The notes beneath the pieces were generated by a model. The model ran no database searches and was not told the origin of the DNA. It saw only the letters and a program-made list of their open reading frames with translations. A stretch of DNA of 64,000 bases, taken from contig JAQFVV010006231.1 of the NCBI GenBank assembly GCA_028023455.1, forward strand, positions 4,914,036 to 4,978,035, given 5' to 3'. Source of the DNA: Epiperipatus broadwayi (Eukaryota > Onychophora > Udeonychophora > Euonychophora > Peripatidae). The translations under genes were made by a program, and so were the position numbers. Below, piece by piece: positions 21,628 through 33,094 of the stretch; the stretch's first letter is position 1; every line of letters begins with the position of its first letter.

Positions 21628-23818
21628 CTTAAAAAAAAAAAACACATATTAAGTAGTAATATATTACATAATTTTATTAACAAATTCTAATTCTGCATAT
21701 TTTAAATTATTATTACAAGTTGAATATATATATACCATGATTTGGAATTGTAAAAACACATTATCATTTCAAAAAACCATATAAAAAAAAAACTATATCA
21801 TTAGATTAGTAAAAATTAAAATTAGTGAAAACTGGATGTATGAAAAAGATTTCCAATGAAAAATTATACCAAGACGTGGGGAGGGGGGATCAATTAAAAA
21901 AGCTCATAGAATAGAAAATGTAACTATTTAATTATATCTGCCAAATCAGAAACTAAAAATTATAGTAATAATAATATATAAAATATAAACAAAAAAAAAA
22001 TTATTAAAATATGTTGTAAGTTAAATTTCATTAATTTAGAATTTCTGCAAGAATAAAAAAGAGACACTCCAAAAAGTATCATATATATACAAGTATTGAA
22101 TTTATAGCCCTCATGAAGAGGACCCTATGGGTAATCATATGAACTAACAATTTGACATATTTATTTTTATTTAAATAAAAAAGCTGTTATGAGATATATC
22201 TGAAAACATTTTCATGTTCATCTTATCACTATCATAAAAATTAACAATGATAAATCTTTTGTAATTGTGGAACCATGTCTTCTCATCATTTCTACTAGAC
22301 TTGTATTAGTCTTTTATTTTAATACAATTTTTATACACTCTTTAATAAAATATAAATAAGCTTTAATCTTGTCTCATCATTTTTTCCTTTAATTACATTT
22401 CTATGGCATTAATGTTTGCTATTTTATCTTTTCTTTAAATATTGATTGTGGCATGTTTCATATTATGTTAGACTAAATTATGGTAAGCGAGTAGCAACAA
22501 ATGCCACTAATAATAATGTGTTATTATTTGAACATAGTTCTTTATAATATGTTTAGTTGCTCTATCTACTTTTGAGCAGAATATTTTAAAAATACATTGC
22601 AAATCTTTCTATGTAAAATTTATTTTTCTGTTGTTTTTTTTTAAATATCCCATTCATTTATTTTCATACATCTCTACAAATAAATAAATAAAATGTACTA
22701 TATATATATATTTAATTATAAGGAACATGAATTTGAGTTCAAGTCCTTTATAATTACATTAATTTTAGTATAGATAATATATATATTTAAATATTATATA
22801 TAATCATTAAAACCAGTCAACACTCATACAATGCCAATATCACTAACAAACAACAATCTTAAAACTGCTGTCAAGGCATTCTTCTTTTAACAATATATAT
22901 ATAGACACACAGACTGAGAGAAAAAAAAAGATGAATTAATTAAATATTAGTAATATAGTATATACTTTTACTTTTGGATTTATTTATGTATTCTTAGGTT
23001 TTGTCAATATGCTTCAATTTAATACAATGGCATATAATACAGGAATTAAACAAAATAATTATAAAAAATATCTAATGAGAACTATATTTTCGTCATTGTA
23101 TAATTCAGAAATAAAAATATAGCAATATATTTTTATTTCCGTCTAGAAATAGTCTTGCAGATATGATAATTTATGGAGTATCTGACAAAAAGTTGATATC
23201 AGTTTTATAAATCTTGTGAGAAGAAATGACTCAATTTTTTAATAAAGCACCAATGTCCAAATGGATAAATTATTTAAAGATCAACAGTTTCAAGGATGAT
23301 AATTGCGTTCACTAAATAAAACTTGGCAGAATAAATAATTTAATGTACACAGAGAAGAAAGAAAAAAATTTAGAAAGATTTAACAGAATCTAGGAATAAA
23401 ATGATGTCATATATTTTGCTTAGAAAAAGAATATATTTAAAAAAAACATTTGTTTTTGTTCAAGAATAATAATTTTGTAAATGAAATTTCAATAGAGTTA
23501 TTTATTTAGAATTTACAGTTGACAACATTAAAAGAATAAATTAGCCATGAATATTTGAAGAACAGAAGATATGAAAGAGGAATAAGTGATCAGCTTTTGA
23601 CAGAAGATCTGCAGTAAAAATTAAGTATATATCAAATGTAAATTTGGATAAATAAAAATTATATATATAACTACATGAAAACAGCCCAAGCTTATCATCA
23701 CCAGGGTTCTGGATTCATGTTGTTGATAAACTTGGGTTATTATCTTATGGTTTACATTTTCTGAATCATCTTCCTTGATGCAAAATCAAATTTATTATCA
23801 ATATATATATATATTTAC
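21628..23818. other. Host intron, AT-rich
   Basis: About 2.2 kb between two exons, with many TA runs. The only clear element is the small inverted repeat at 23673-23749. Confidence 0.7.
23673..23749. mobile_element. MITE family 2, copy b
   Basis: ACAGCCCAAGCTTATCA on the left pairs with TGATAAACTTGGGTTATT on the right around a short loop. The ends resemble those of the element at 10201-10349. Confidence 0.55.
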
Positions 23819-23973
23819 CTGTATTAACAACAGCTTTAGGAAGAGCTAATACTCCACTTCCAGCCATCTGTCCGACAAGAAAGATAGCTGTGGCAAACAA
23901 AGACAAACCTTGAGTTGTAGATGGTATTTCATTTTCAATATTTACTAAAAAAATTGGAGTATTTTCATTCATC
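23819..23973 (-). CDS. Transporter exon 1 (of those visible), possible start
   Basis: Acceptor TTTATTTCAG precedes 23973 and donor GTAAAT follows 23819. An ATG at 23970-23972 is the second base triplet of the exon and opens MNENTPIFLV. It may be the true start, with an upstream 5'-UTR exon, or an internal Met. Residues about 26-51 (LFATAIFLVGQMAGSG then VLALPKAVVNT) form the first membrane span, with the family signature GxGVLALPxA. The exon ends with G of a Gly codon that exon 2 completes. Confidence 0.92.
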
Positions 23974-24879
23974 CTGAAATAAAAAAGTTTTGAATAGTCA
24001 ATATTAAATACAACAGCAAAAAATGTGTACTAAATATTTTATTGAGGATTATGCCCTCTAATTCAAGAATTCTGGACCATATCTTGTTGACATGATATTT
24101 ACTTAAAACAATAGTAATCTTATTCTACAATATTATTTTTTAGATGCAAACAGAATATGCCACTCACTTATTGTTCTACAGTATTCCATAGTCGTACTAG
24201 GATATGCACATAGTAACAAATATATTTATAAATATATTTAAAATTGTACTGTTCAAATTTTTGGTCAATGTCTTGAATAGTCATTTAAATTAATGTATAA
24301 TATTGCTCTTGTATATTTTGGAACAATGGTTTAGAGCTACGAGCCCCGGAAATGAATCCTAGCTGATGAAAGTTAAAAAAAAAAAATGCTCAACTGAAAG
24401 AAGTGTAGTGATTAATATTTGAGAAAATGGTTACATAATTATTTTCTTTTTAGTGCAGAATTAACTTGTTTAAGGTTCTTATGCTCCAAAAACTATCCTA
24501 AAAAATACTAACATAACTATATCAATGAAATTGAAATGAGACATATGCCCTGGTACTCTTCTTATATATTTACAACAAACTTACAACCTAAAGATAAACA
24601 TGAAAAACAGCTGCACACATTTGGATAAAAAAAAAAAAAATCTGATATTTGGACATTGAAATTTAACAATATATAAAATCAGTTTTTTTTTTACATTTAA
24701 TATTTATGTTTAAATGATCAAAATGGATTAAAATAGTAATTAGCATAAATACATTTAAACACAGTCAAGGGCTATAGCATTATAACATATTGGCAACTGA
24801 CGCATATATAAAAAAAAAAAATCAACCAGATACAGCTTTAGGTTATAAGAATTTCCATATGACTGATAGTGTACCAGTC
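23974..24879. other. Probable host 5' intron, nothing recognised
   Basis: AT-rich sequence upstream of the first visible exon. No further exon could be supported. Confidence 0.5.
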
Positions 24880-25080
24880 AAAACATGTTTATCCATCTAA
24901 CATGAGCTGGAATTCACAAAATGTACTTCAAACCCAATCAAGCCCGAGATTTAGGTCAGGGATCAGCCTGGATTCGAACCCACTCTCCAAGCCCCAGATC
25001 AAACACCTAATGGATAACATAACAATGATGAAACACAAGAATTTATTTTAAATGCAGCCCATTAGCAGAGCGGAGAAGAC
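24880..25080 (-). mobile_element. tRNA-derived SINE candidate
   Basis: On the minus strand it reads GTGTTTGATCTGGGG, a short spacer, then GGGTTCGAATCCAGG. The latter contains a perfect Pol III B box (GGTTCGAATCC), set as in the T-arm half of a tRNA. The A box is not clear. A similar segment is at about 30195-30320. Confidence 0.5.
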
Positions 25081-25459
25081 CATGAGACATCTATTAACTA
25101 TGACTTAACTGAAATATATATATACGACGGCTATACGTGTGGAAGTGGAGAAAAAGAGGAATTCGAACTACTCAGACAAGTTGGATAATAAAAATATAGT
25201 TTAATATAATGACAAATTATTATACATTATGACTTAATTGTATACATTAGTATGTGCGTAAATGAGCAAGCAGTCTACCAAACGATAATTATATATTGTC
25301 ATTCACGCTATTTTATCTCATATACTCTTTTATTAGCTAAATAATATATTATAAATAAACACACATCTTTGGTGGGTCCAATATTAAGATGCCAATCAAC
25401 TATTAGAAAGAATTACATAATATTGCCATTAACGTTTGATTTACGGTGCTGAAACATGG

Positions 25460-27439
25460 TGTAATGGAATATAATATCCCGTCACATTATTTTAAAATTA
25501 AAATAAAAGATCATAAATAAAAATTGATTTATTAAAAAGAAAAAAAACTTAACTTAAAAACTGAAATTTAAAAACTGTTTAATGTATATATAGATCGCAT
25601 GATGGACAACTTTAAAAACTTTTAAAAAAAATAAAAATATTTGAAAGTAATTTTTTTGTAAAAAAAGTAAAGATATAAAGATTGATATTTTAAAAATAGA
25701 AATAATGTTGATTTCTATAGTCTTAGAAAATGGAAATGATTGTCTTATTAATTAAATGATTGTTCAAAAGCAAACTACCTCATGAGGCATGTAAAATAAA
25801 TTAAATGGTCAGATAAGAGAATACAAAGGAATTAAATGACCAATGCAAACACGAAAATGACAGCACGGACCATAACTGAAACACGAATGGATTAGTGACG
25901 TCTTGCTCGTTGAATCTCAAGATCTAATGATAAGAGACTAATAAAAATATAAAAGCCAAATTATTATTATAATTGTTATCTTAGAGCTGACTATGAATAG
26001 ATCGTTATAACTAGCTATATTGCAGATTTTCACGATGTGGAAGTCTGCAATAAATTTAATTTTCCGGACAACCAGTTGAGGCCTCTGGATGACAGTTCAT
26101 GACCAAATGCATGGCAAGTCGCAGTTTCATTTCAAAGAAGGACAAAATCTACGAAAGTGATCACGAAGATGGACTTCTCAATCTATTAAATCTGTAAAGT
26201 ATGAACTATTGTGTCTATCTAATAAGAACTTTCCTAAAATTGCAAGTAATTAATAACTGAAAATAAGAACTCTTATCTGACTTAAAGAATGCAAATTCAA
26301 TTATTGATATTTTTTTATGTAGATGTTTAAGCAATCATTTCCATTTCATTTTTTTTGTGTGTGTATTATGTTTTAACTAAAATGTATTAAATTTAAAGTT
26401 GGGTGTAGATAGCTGCATGGATAAAGATTAATAACTATGTTTAAATTCGTTTATGTTTAATTTAAGGGATTTTAAATACAGGCTATTTGTTTCGGAGTTG
26501 TGTCAGTGCTAGTGGAGAGAGATATAGACGTTTATATTAATGTAATGTGAAGCGTGTTTAGCATACAGGGCAACGTGCTCACCTGAATGCATGACCCCTA
26601 AGAGGCAGTCATACTATTGCAATGGTTGCAGATGTATTTCCTGCACCATTAACCCCTTCTAGCTCTATGGACAGGGACTTATAAGTCGGCAGAAAGACCG
26701 CTCTCCCCCCATAAGTGGCACTCTTTAAAAATATATATATACATGATTCCTTAGTCTGACAGATGCACTTTCCTGTTCTAGACACAGATCATTTCCTTCA
26801 AATAATATCATGCTGTCAGATGCACATTCCTGTCTGCGTGGTTTTATGCTAGCATCTTCATATTGCAATGATTGCGACTATATATCTGGAAGCAGGCATT
26901 GGGTTGACTACGAACTTTTAGTCTGAGATTGAATAAATGTTTTGATAAGTTTTTAAGTGAAAAAAAAAAAATCTATGTAGACTATCTATGCTCGACATGC
27001 TAAAGTAAAATATAATTTAAATATCCATCTGTGCGATCTATTTAAAATAGTAATTTAAATTTTAAAAAAAATATTAATGTTAAAATCTAAAAATAAATTT
27101 ATTCCTCAATTTTAAATGTGCGTTAATAAAAATCTATTTGGGTGTTAATTACTGGCAGTGGCTTCTTTTATTTTATTGTTCTAAATATTTAATATATACT
27201 TTGAGAATAGAAATCTATTGAAACTTATGTTTAAAATCTCTGCTACTCTATGAGCTAGTGACCTTGGGCAAACGATCGATATCCAAATATATAAAATAAA
27301 AAAAAATAAAAAAAATTTTTTTAAAGTTAACGTACCTGCCTACTATATAAATTTTCTAGGTTCAAATGCCTAGTGGCGCCCTGTAGTGCAGATTACGTTA
27401 AGTCTCCTTCTCCCCCGATCGTTAAAATGGTGATTAACA
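25460..27439 (+). repeat. Long LTR-like repeat (family B), copy 1
   Basis: It starts TGTAATGG and ends ATTAACA. Shared blocks with 27729-29890 and, inverted, 39122-40754 include a CTCTGCTACTC...GAGCTAGTGAC segment, CTGCCTACTATATAAATTTTC, GGTTCAAATGCCTAG and GCGCCCTGTAGTGCAGAT. The TG...CA ends suggest a solo LTR, but no internal genes or clear target duplication were found. It is the most diverged of the three copies. Confidence 0.5.
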
Positions 27440-27728
27440 TACTACTTCGGGGAGCGTTCTGAGATTCATTACAAATATAATATAAACTATTTCACACCAT
27501 TATGGTCGTAAAAATAAATAAAATACATTTGAAAACATAATTGATTATATGACAAAATACTTAATGAAAATTCTATTAATTAGCGCTGATAAGAAGAACG
27601 CTTTTTCCCCCAAGGCAAATACTCTTAAATACAATAATACATTACGATGGTGGGACTGTATAATAAGATTGAAATAACATTATAAACTAATAAAGTTAAT
27701 AATATTCGACATTTATATATATATATAT

Positions 27729-29890
27729 TGTAAGGGCACATACGTATGTTACATTATTTTTTATTAGTAAACATAATAAAAAATAAAAAAAGTTCGCCAA
27801 TAAAAATTTCTTTCTTAAGAATTAAAAATTGAAAATTAAAAAAATCATCTTAAACTCGTATATATATAAAATTGCACAGATAAATAATTATTAAAATAAA
27901 ACTTTATTAAAAAAAGAGTAGTTTAAAACTAAATTTCCAGAAAAGATTTAGAGATAAAAATATATGTTTAAGTTTGAAAACAAATTAATTAATCTTTTGT
28001 AAAATGGAAATGATTATTTTAATTAGTAAACTAGCCTTTGGGCATTGAAATGTATAAGCAGCGGTCAGATAGGAAAACAATAAAAACTTATAGCAAATGA
28101 AAGAAATCCATCGGGAAATCGGACCTCAACGAAAAGGTTTTCACCATCATGATGTAATGTTGAGTTAATCCACTAAATTATTATAAAAAAAAGGTTTGAA
28201 AATAAAAGAAGGAATTAGTTATTACGATGTGACTATATGTGTTAGTGTGGAGTTGAAGAAGAAGGGATTGAAAAGACACACTCTTCAATCCCTTCAGTTT
28301 TGTTAAAAAAAAGAGAAATGACATCTTTTTTTTTTCAACATTAAGGACCAACTAAACGAAAAGACCTCCGGATAAATAAATAAAAAACAACGGCTAACTC
28401 AACCAATCTTTTAGGATGACCCGGGAATTCATATTCAAATGGCAAGCAACAGATAAAGATGAACAGTTTTAAACCATAAGAACATTATAATTAATGAACA
28501 TTAAATTAAAAACTTTCCGTATTTAAAATAATTAAGAAATAGAATCCTATTTGACCAAGGTTATTTATTAATTAGTTATAATTTTATTTAATGTATTTCT
28601 TTTGTAAAATCATTTCCATTTATTTATTTATTTGTTCTTTAAGCTTTATTATGATTTCTGTTTTTCATTAAACTAGTTAGATAAATATTAAACTTAAGTC
28701 GGGCGTGAATGGCTATATAGATTTGTAAAGTTATATTAGGGGAGGGTAATCTTAGGTTATTCGTTTCGTAGTTGAATTAGGTCAATGGATTGGATATATT
28801 GGTATAATTAGTAGATGTAGTACGAGATTCGCTATGGGCAGAATCGCTATTATACGCCACACACACTCGTTTTGCCTATGGGAGGAATTATAAGACGGAG
28901 ACTGCAGTTCCTTCCTATGGAGTTTTTTTTTTATTGCTCTCATCATCAGATAGATGTGATATTCCTATCTGACAAGAAGCAGTTTCTTCTCTTAACCTAA
29001 TTGTGCTGCCGTATTCGTATTACATTGAACACATCGATATATCAGATGGATTGAAGTTTGGTTTGACTGCGAACCTTTGGCCTAAGGTTAAACAAGGATT
29101 GAATATGTTCTTTTCAAATGCAAATCTATGTAGTCTATTCATACTCGACACTCTAAATAAATATGCATTAAATTTAAGTTGGGTATAGACGCTTGCATGG
29201 GTTCGTTACCGGTTGATTATGTTTTTGGTTTTCATATTCGGTCAAAATAAATATAGACATTCGGTAAATACTGATACCTTATGGTGAGTATCTAAAATGG
29301 ATTTATTTGGATATCTTTTAAGTTATTGGTGTTAATGCAAGCATCTTATGGTGAATGCTATTGGGTTACTTATAAATTTCCCTGTACAATTGATGGTATC
29401 AATGATTTTGTATTTTGATCGTTTATATTTATTTTGAAATGTTTTTGACCGTGGAATCTATGTAACCGATCTATACTCAACATTTTTAAACAAATCTGTG
29501 CGAACTAATAATAGTATAAAATTTAAAATGTAAATTAAAAATCTAAAATAAAAGTAAAAATAATGTTAAATGTTAAACATATTAAAATAATATTAAATCT
29601 TATATATATATATACGTGCGTAAATAAATTTTTGTATGTTAATTACTGGCAGTGTCTTATTTTATTTATTTTTTAATATTGAAATATAATTAGATAAGAT
29701 ATTATATTATTAAATCTCTGCTACTCCCTGAGCTAGTGACTTGGGCTAACAACCGGAATCAAAATTAAAAAAAAAAAATTTTTTTTTTTACTTACGTATC
29801 TGCCTACTTTATAAATTTTCTAGGTTCAAATGCCTAGATGGCGCCCTGTAGTGCAGATCACGTTAAGCTCTAATTCTCTGGGTCATTACA
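27729..29890 (+). repeat. Long LTR-like repeat (family B), copy 2
   Basis: It starts TGTAAGGGCACA and ends GGGTCATTACA, with 5-bp inverted ends TGTAA/TTACA as in LTRs. The length is about 2.16 kb. An ATAT on each side could be a target duplication but is uninformative in this sequence. It is followed along most of its length by copy 3 in inverted form. Confidence 0.55.
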
Positions 29891-30194
29891 ATATATTGAG
29901 CAGAATGCAATTTTAATATTATTACAGCACTAAAATGAGATCATAAGCAAAAGAAATAATAATAATGATACGAAGTTTGGGTGGTACTGACATAATGGCA
30001 GATAACTAAGAGGAAAAGGTCATGTTTCTTGCTGAAAACGACGTCTAAGAACCCTTTCTTGGGCAGTGCTTAGAGAAAAATGGATAAGGCATGCCATGGA
30101 CGTCACTGATGTGTAGGCCTTTTATACGAAGAAAGTGGATAGGCATAGCGTGTGCCAAAATTACAGGAATCACCACCAGAGATCTTTTTATATA
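29891..30194. other. Unassigned sequence
   Basis: Mixed-composition sequence with no open frame or repeat that could be named. Confidence 0.3.
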
Positions 30195-30320
30195 AAATAA
30201 GTGATCCTGAGAAGGTTACCTATCCTCAGGACAAGGCTTGAGAAGCAAATCTATGGGTTCAAACTTGTCACAACCCCCAGATTAGAAGCACATAATAGAT
30301 ATACACGAAAATAGGCCAAA
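30195..30320 (-). mobile_element. tRNA-Lys-like SINE fragment candidate
   Basis: On the minus strand CTTCTAATCTGGGGGTTGTGA then GTTTGAACCC resembles the anticodon-to-T-arm half of tRNA-Lys (CTTAATCT...GGTTCGAGCC), with a degraded B box. Confidence 0.4.
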
Positions 30321-30789
30321 TGTCAGTAACGCAGCAATGATAAATGTCACTAAATGACATTGAATAAGTTTACTGCTTTAAAAATAAATGACCCTAGTTT
30401 GAATGCCATAATTTATATAATTAATTTCTATGCCACTGGAATGTATATATAGAGATTTAGATTTCATTTGATAAAATATACATTAAGGTTTGATCCCCTC
30501 CTTTTCAGCTATTTAAATAAATCAATCCCACCTTCGTTGATTTTATAATAACTGGAATATTTAAGTACTGTACATGATTTTTTAAGAGAATATAAAAAAA
30601 ACTAGCAATTATATAGAAAACAAATAATAAGTCACCCTTTCAGAATTAGATAAATAACATTTATAAAATAAATAAGTTTCAGAGCATTAATTAGCCTGAG
30701 TTCTGGATTCACCCCAGGTAGAAAATCCAGAATTAAACAAATAACAAATTTTTACACTAAAACATAAACAAAATGTTGACTTGTAAAAA

Positions 30790-30894
30790 CAATCTGGCGA
30801 GCGTATTAATTGATAATGATTATGTTTTAAAAGGATGTTTAGTTTTAAAAAAAAATGACAGAAAAGATTTTAGAAATTAAGCTCGCCAGGTTGC
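30790..30894. mobile_element. Short inverted-repeat element
   Basis: CAATCTGGCGAGC at the left pairs with GCTCGCCAGGTTGC at the right around an AT-rich 80-bp core. Confidence 0.45.
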
Positions 30895-31531
30895 TTGAGA
30901 TTGGCATATTAATAATAAAAGCATACATATAAAATCAAGTAATAAATAACTATAAATAAATGACCGCATCAAAATTAAAGAAAGTTAGAGCATATGAGAA
31001 AAATTAGATTTATAGAAATTATTTAAGAGCAATTTACATATTATATATTAGAAATAAAGTTAAATAATACATTAGGAGAAATCTTGATAATAGAGTTTGA
31101 GATTAGTTAGACTAGCTTTACTTGTGGCTTGAAATTTACCTTGGACCATTTTAAGAGTCCATATTTCAATGTCTGCTCATGCATGGCAATTGGTTCTTAA
31201 ATAACAGCAAGCTTCTATTAGCATTCTGAAGTTCTTAGGTCAGATTTTTACTTCACTCTTGAGCAGCAGAATGGTACGGCAATGGAAGATGATGACCCAA
31301 CAGGGCCGAGAAGGGTGGTGGACTTACTACTATATCATTTATAGTTTCACAGCAACATGTAGCATGTTATCAATACAGTTCTCTCAATAGTAGCTAATCT
31401 GTTGATTTAAAAACCGGCCATTTTATACTCTACTCAGGTATTTCTGGAATGCTTTTAATTACTTAGTTTTAACTTAAAATCCAATCTCTGATCTTAAAAA
31501 TTCTTATCTTTTCTTTATCGATTGTTTTTGA

Positions 31532-31746
31532 AAGATGCAACTGTAAGGTAATGTCCAAAAATAAATTTAAATCTATTTCCAGATTAAAAATAGATTTGAC
31601 AAAAATGTTTATAACAAAAGAAAATCGTTAATCTTAATCCCCATTTTATTTTAAGTAAAAACTTTAATTAAAAATTCCTTCCCCAGATTAAAACAATAGT
31701 GTTTCCAACCCTTTAATTATTTTTGGACAATTAATGGTTGCATCTT
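31532..31746. mobile_element. MITE with about 30-bp inverted ends
   Basis: The left end AAGATGCAACTGTAAGGTA then ATGTCCAAAAATAA pairs with the right end, reversed: AAGATGCAACCATTAATTGTCCAAAAATAA. The inner 150 bp carries no gene. Confidence 0.55.
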
Positions 31747-31872
31747 CCATCTTAAATTTTATAAAATATACATTTTGATAGGAAAAAAGTACTTTAAAAA
31801 GAAAAGTTTAAGAATGACGTATAATAAAATATTTACAAAAAAATCAACATTTTGTTAGTATTTTGCTCCTAT

Positions 31873-31986
31873 ATATATATTTGAGCCGCACCTATGTACT
31901 TTAATAAAAAAAGAACTAATAATTAATAAAAAAAGAAATTAATAATAATAAATTTTATAACTTAGGTACGCATCTCAAATATATAC
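31873..31986. repeat. Short imperfect inverted repeat
   Basis: TATATATTTGAGCCGCACC and its imperfect complement ending CTCAAATATATA flank an A-rich core. It may be a small MITE. Confidence 0.35.
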
Positions 31987-32528
31987 ATAATATATATATG
32001 TGTGTGTGTGAATAAAGGAGTGGGGTGGTATATAGGGGTTTGAATACAGGTTAGTAGATGGAACTATGAAGCTCAATCTTAAGCTAAGATTGATTGATTC
32101 TGTCAATACTAGTGGAGGAGAAAATACTGCAGAGCCAGAGGAAGAAAATACAACCTTAACAATGTCTACCTGAGAATGGAAGAGACTGATAAAACTGCAA
32201 GACTATGGTGTAAATAAAACTGAATATATTTTAGTCTGAACAGCAAAAATTATTGTGAATAAAATTGCATATTTCTGGAGTGGAGGAAGAAATGCTGTGT
32301 GTATGCACACACACATATATATATCAGAGACAAAGACTTCATGTATTGAACGGAATGAGTGCTTCTGTAGAAGAATTCACTAAAAAATTCAAAAGCTCTA
32401 AGTAAAATTCAATTTTAAAAATTCACTAAAATGTACATATTCAACCTCACAAAATTGATTCAATAAACTGCACATACAATAGTGTAGTAAGAACAATAAG
32501 TACATTAATGTATATAAAGTATTTTGCT

Positions 32529-33094
32529 AAACATAAAAAAAGAAGAATGAACAATTCAAACTCATTATTTTTTGTATGAAATTTCTGTTAACTTTCAATT
32601 TTTTTACCAATAGTTGAACTGTTTTTATATAAGGCCAATAATGAGTTTGACTATGGCATTATTCATTGATTATAAGAAGTTCAAACAATGCTTAAAACTA
32701 TTAAAAGTATTTGAAAGATAAAAATATCATGATAATGTATTATCTATACTTAAACTATTCACGGTCTAATTAACAAATAAGAGAGTTTTATATTTTTCTC
32801 TAAACTATTTTTCCAAACATAAAAAAGAAGAACAAATAATTCAAATTCATTATTTTTTGTATGGAATTTGTTAGCTTTCAATTTTTTTTACAAACAGTTA
32901 AACTGTTTTTATATAAAACAAATAATGAGTTTGACTACTGCATTATTCATTGATTATATGAATTCAAACAATGCTTAAAATGTAATTAATAGTTAAAACT
33001 TAAGAATGTTAAAAGTATTTAGAAAACAAAGATATCTTGACAATGAATTCTCTATACTTAACTAGTCACAGTCTGATTTACAGATAAGAGAGTT
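32529..33094 (+). repeat. Tandem duplication, unit about 280 bp
   Basis: The first unit 32529-32788 and the second 32816-33094 share AATTCAAA-TCATTATTTTTTGTATG, AACTGTTTTTATATAA, AATAATGAGTTTGACTA, GCATTATTCATTGATTAT and ATAAGAGAGTT in the same order. Identity is roughly 80 percent by eye, so it is an old duplication. Confidence 0.7.

Larger units (their letters stand above)
10460..23973 (-). other. Host gene (partial): AAAP/SLC36-like amino acid transporter, three exons in window
   Basis: The gene span on the minus strand joins exons 23819-23973, 21459-21627 and 10460-10648. Donor GT and acceptor AG sites are present at every junction. The phases agree: the first exon ends with one base of a Gly codon, and the second ends with AG, completed by G of the third to give Arg. 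The joined protein covers the N-terminal third of an amino acid/auxin permease (Aa_trans family), a membrane transporter of amino acids. The last exon ends mid-codon, so the gene continues left of 10460 and beyond the window. An acceptor directly before the first exon shows that at least one more exon lies to the right. The introns are about 2.2 and 10.8 kb. Confidence 0.85.

Noticed and set aside
22700-22800. TA-rich microsatellites, here and at many other sites
   Set aside because: Ordinary simple repeats in this genome; not listed individually.
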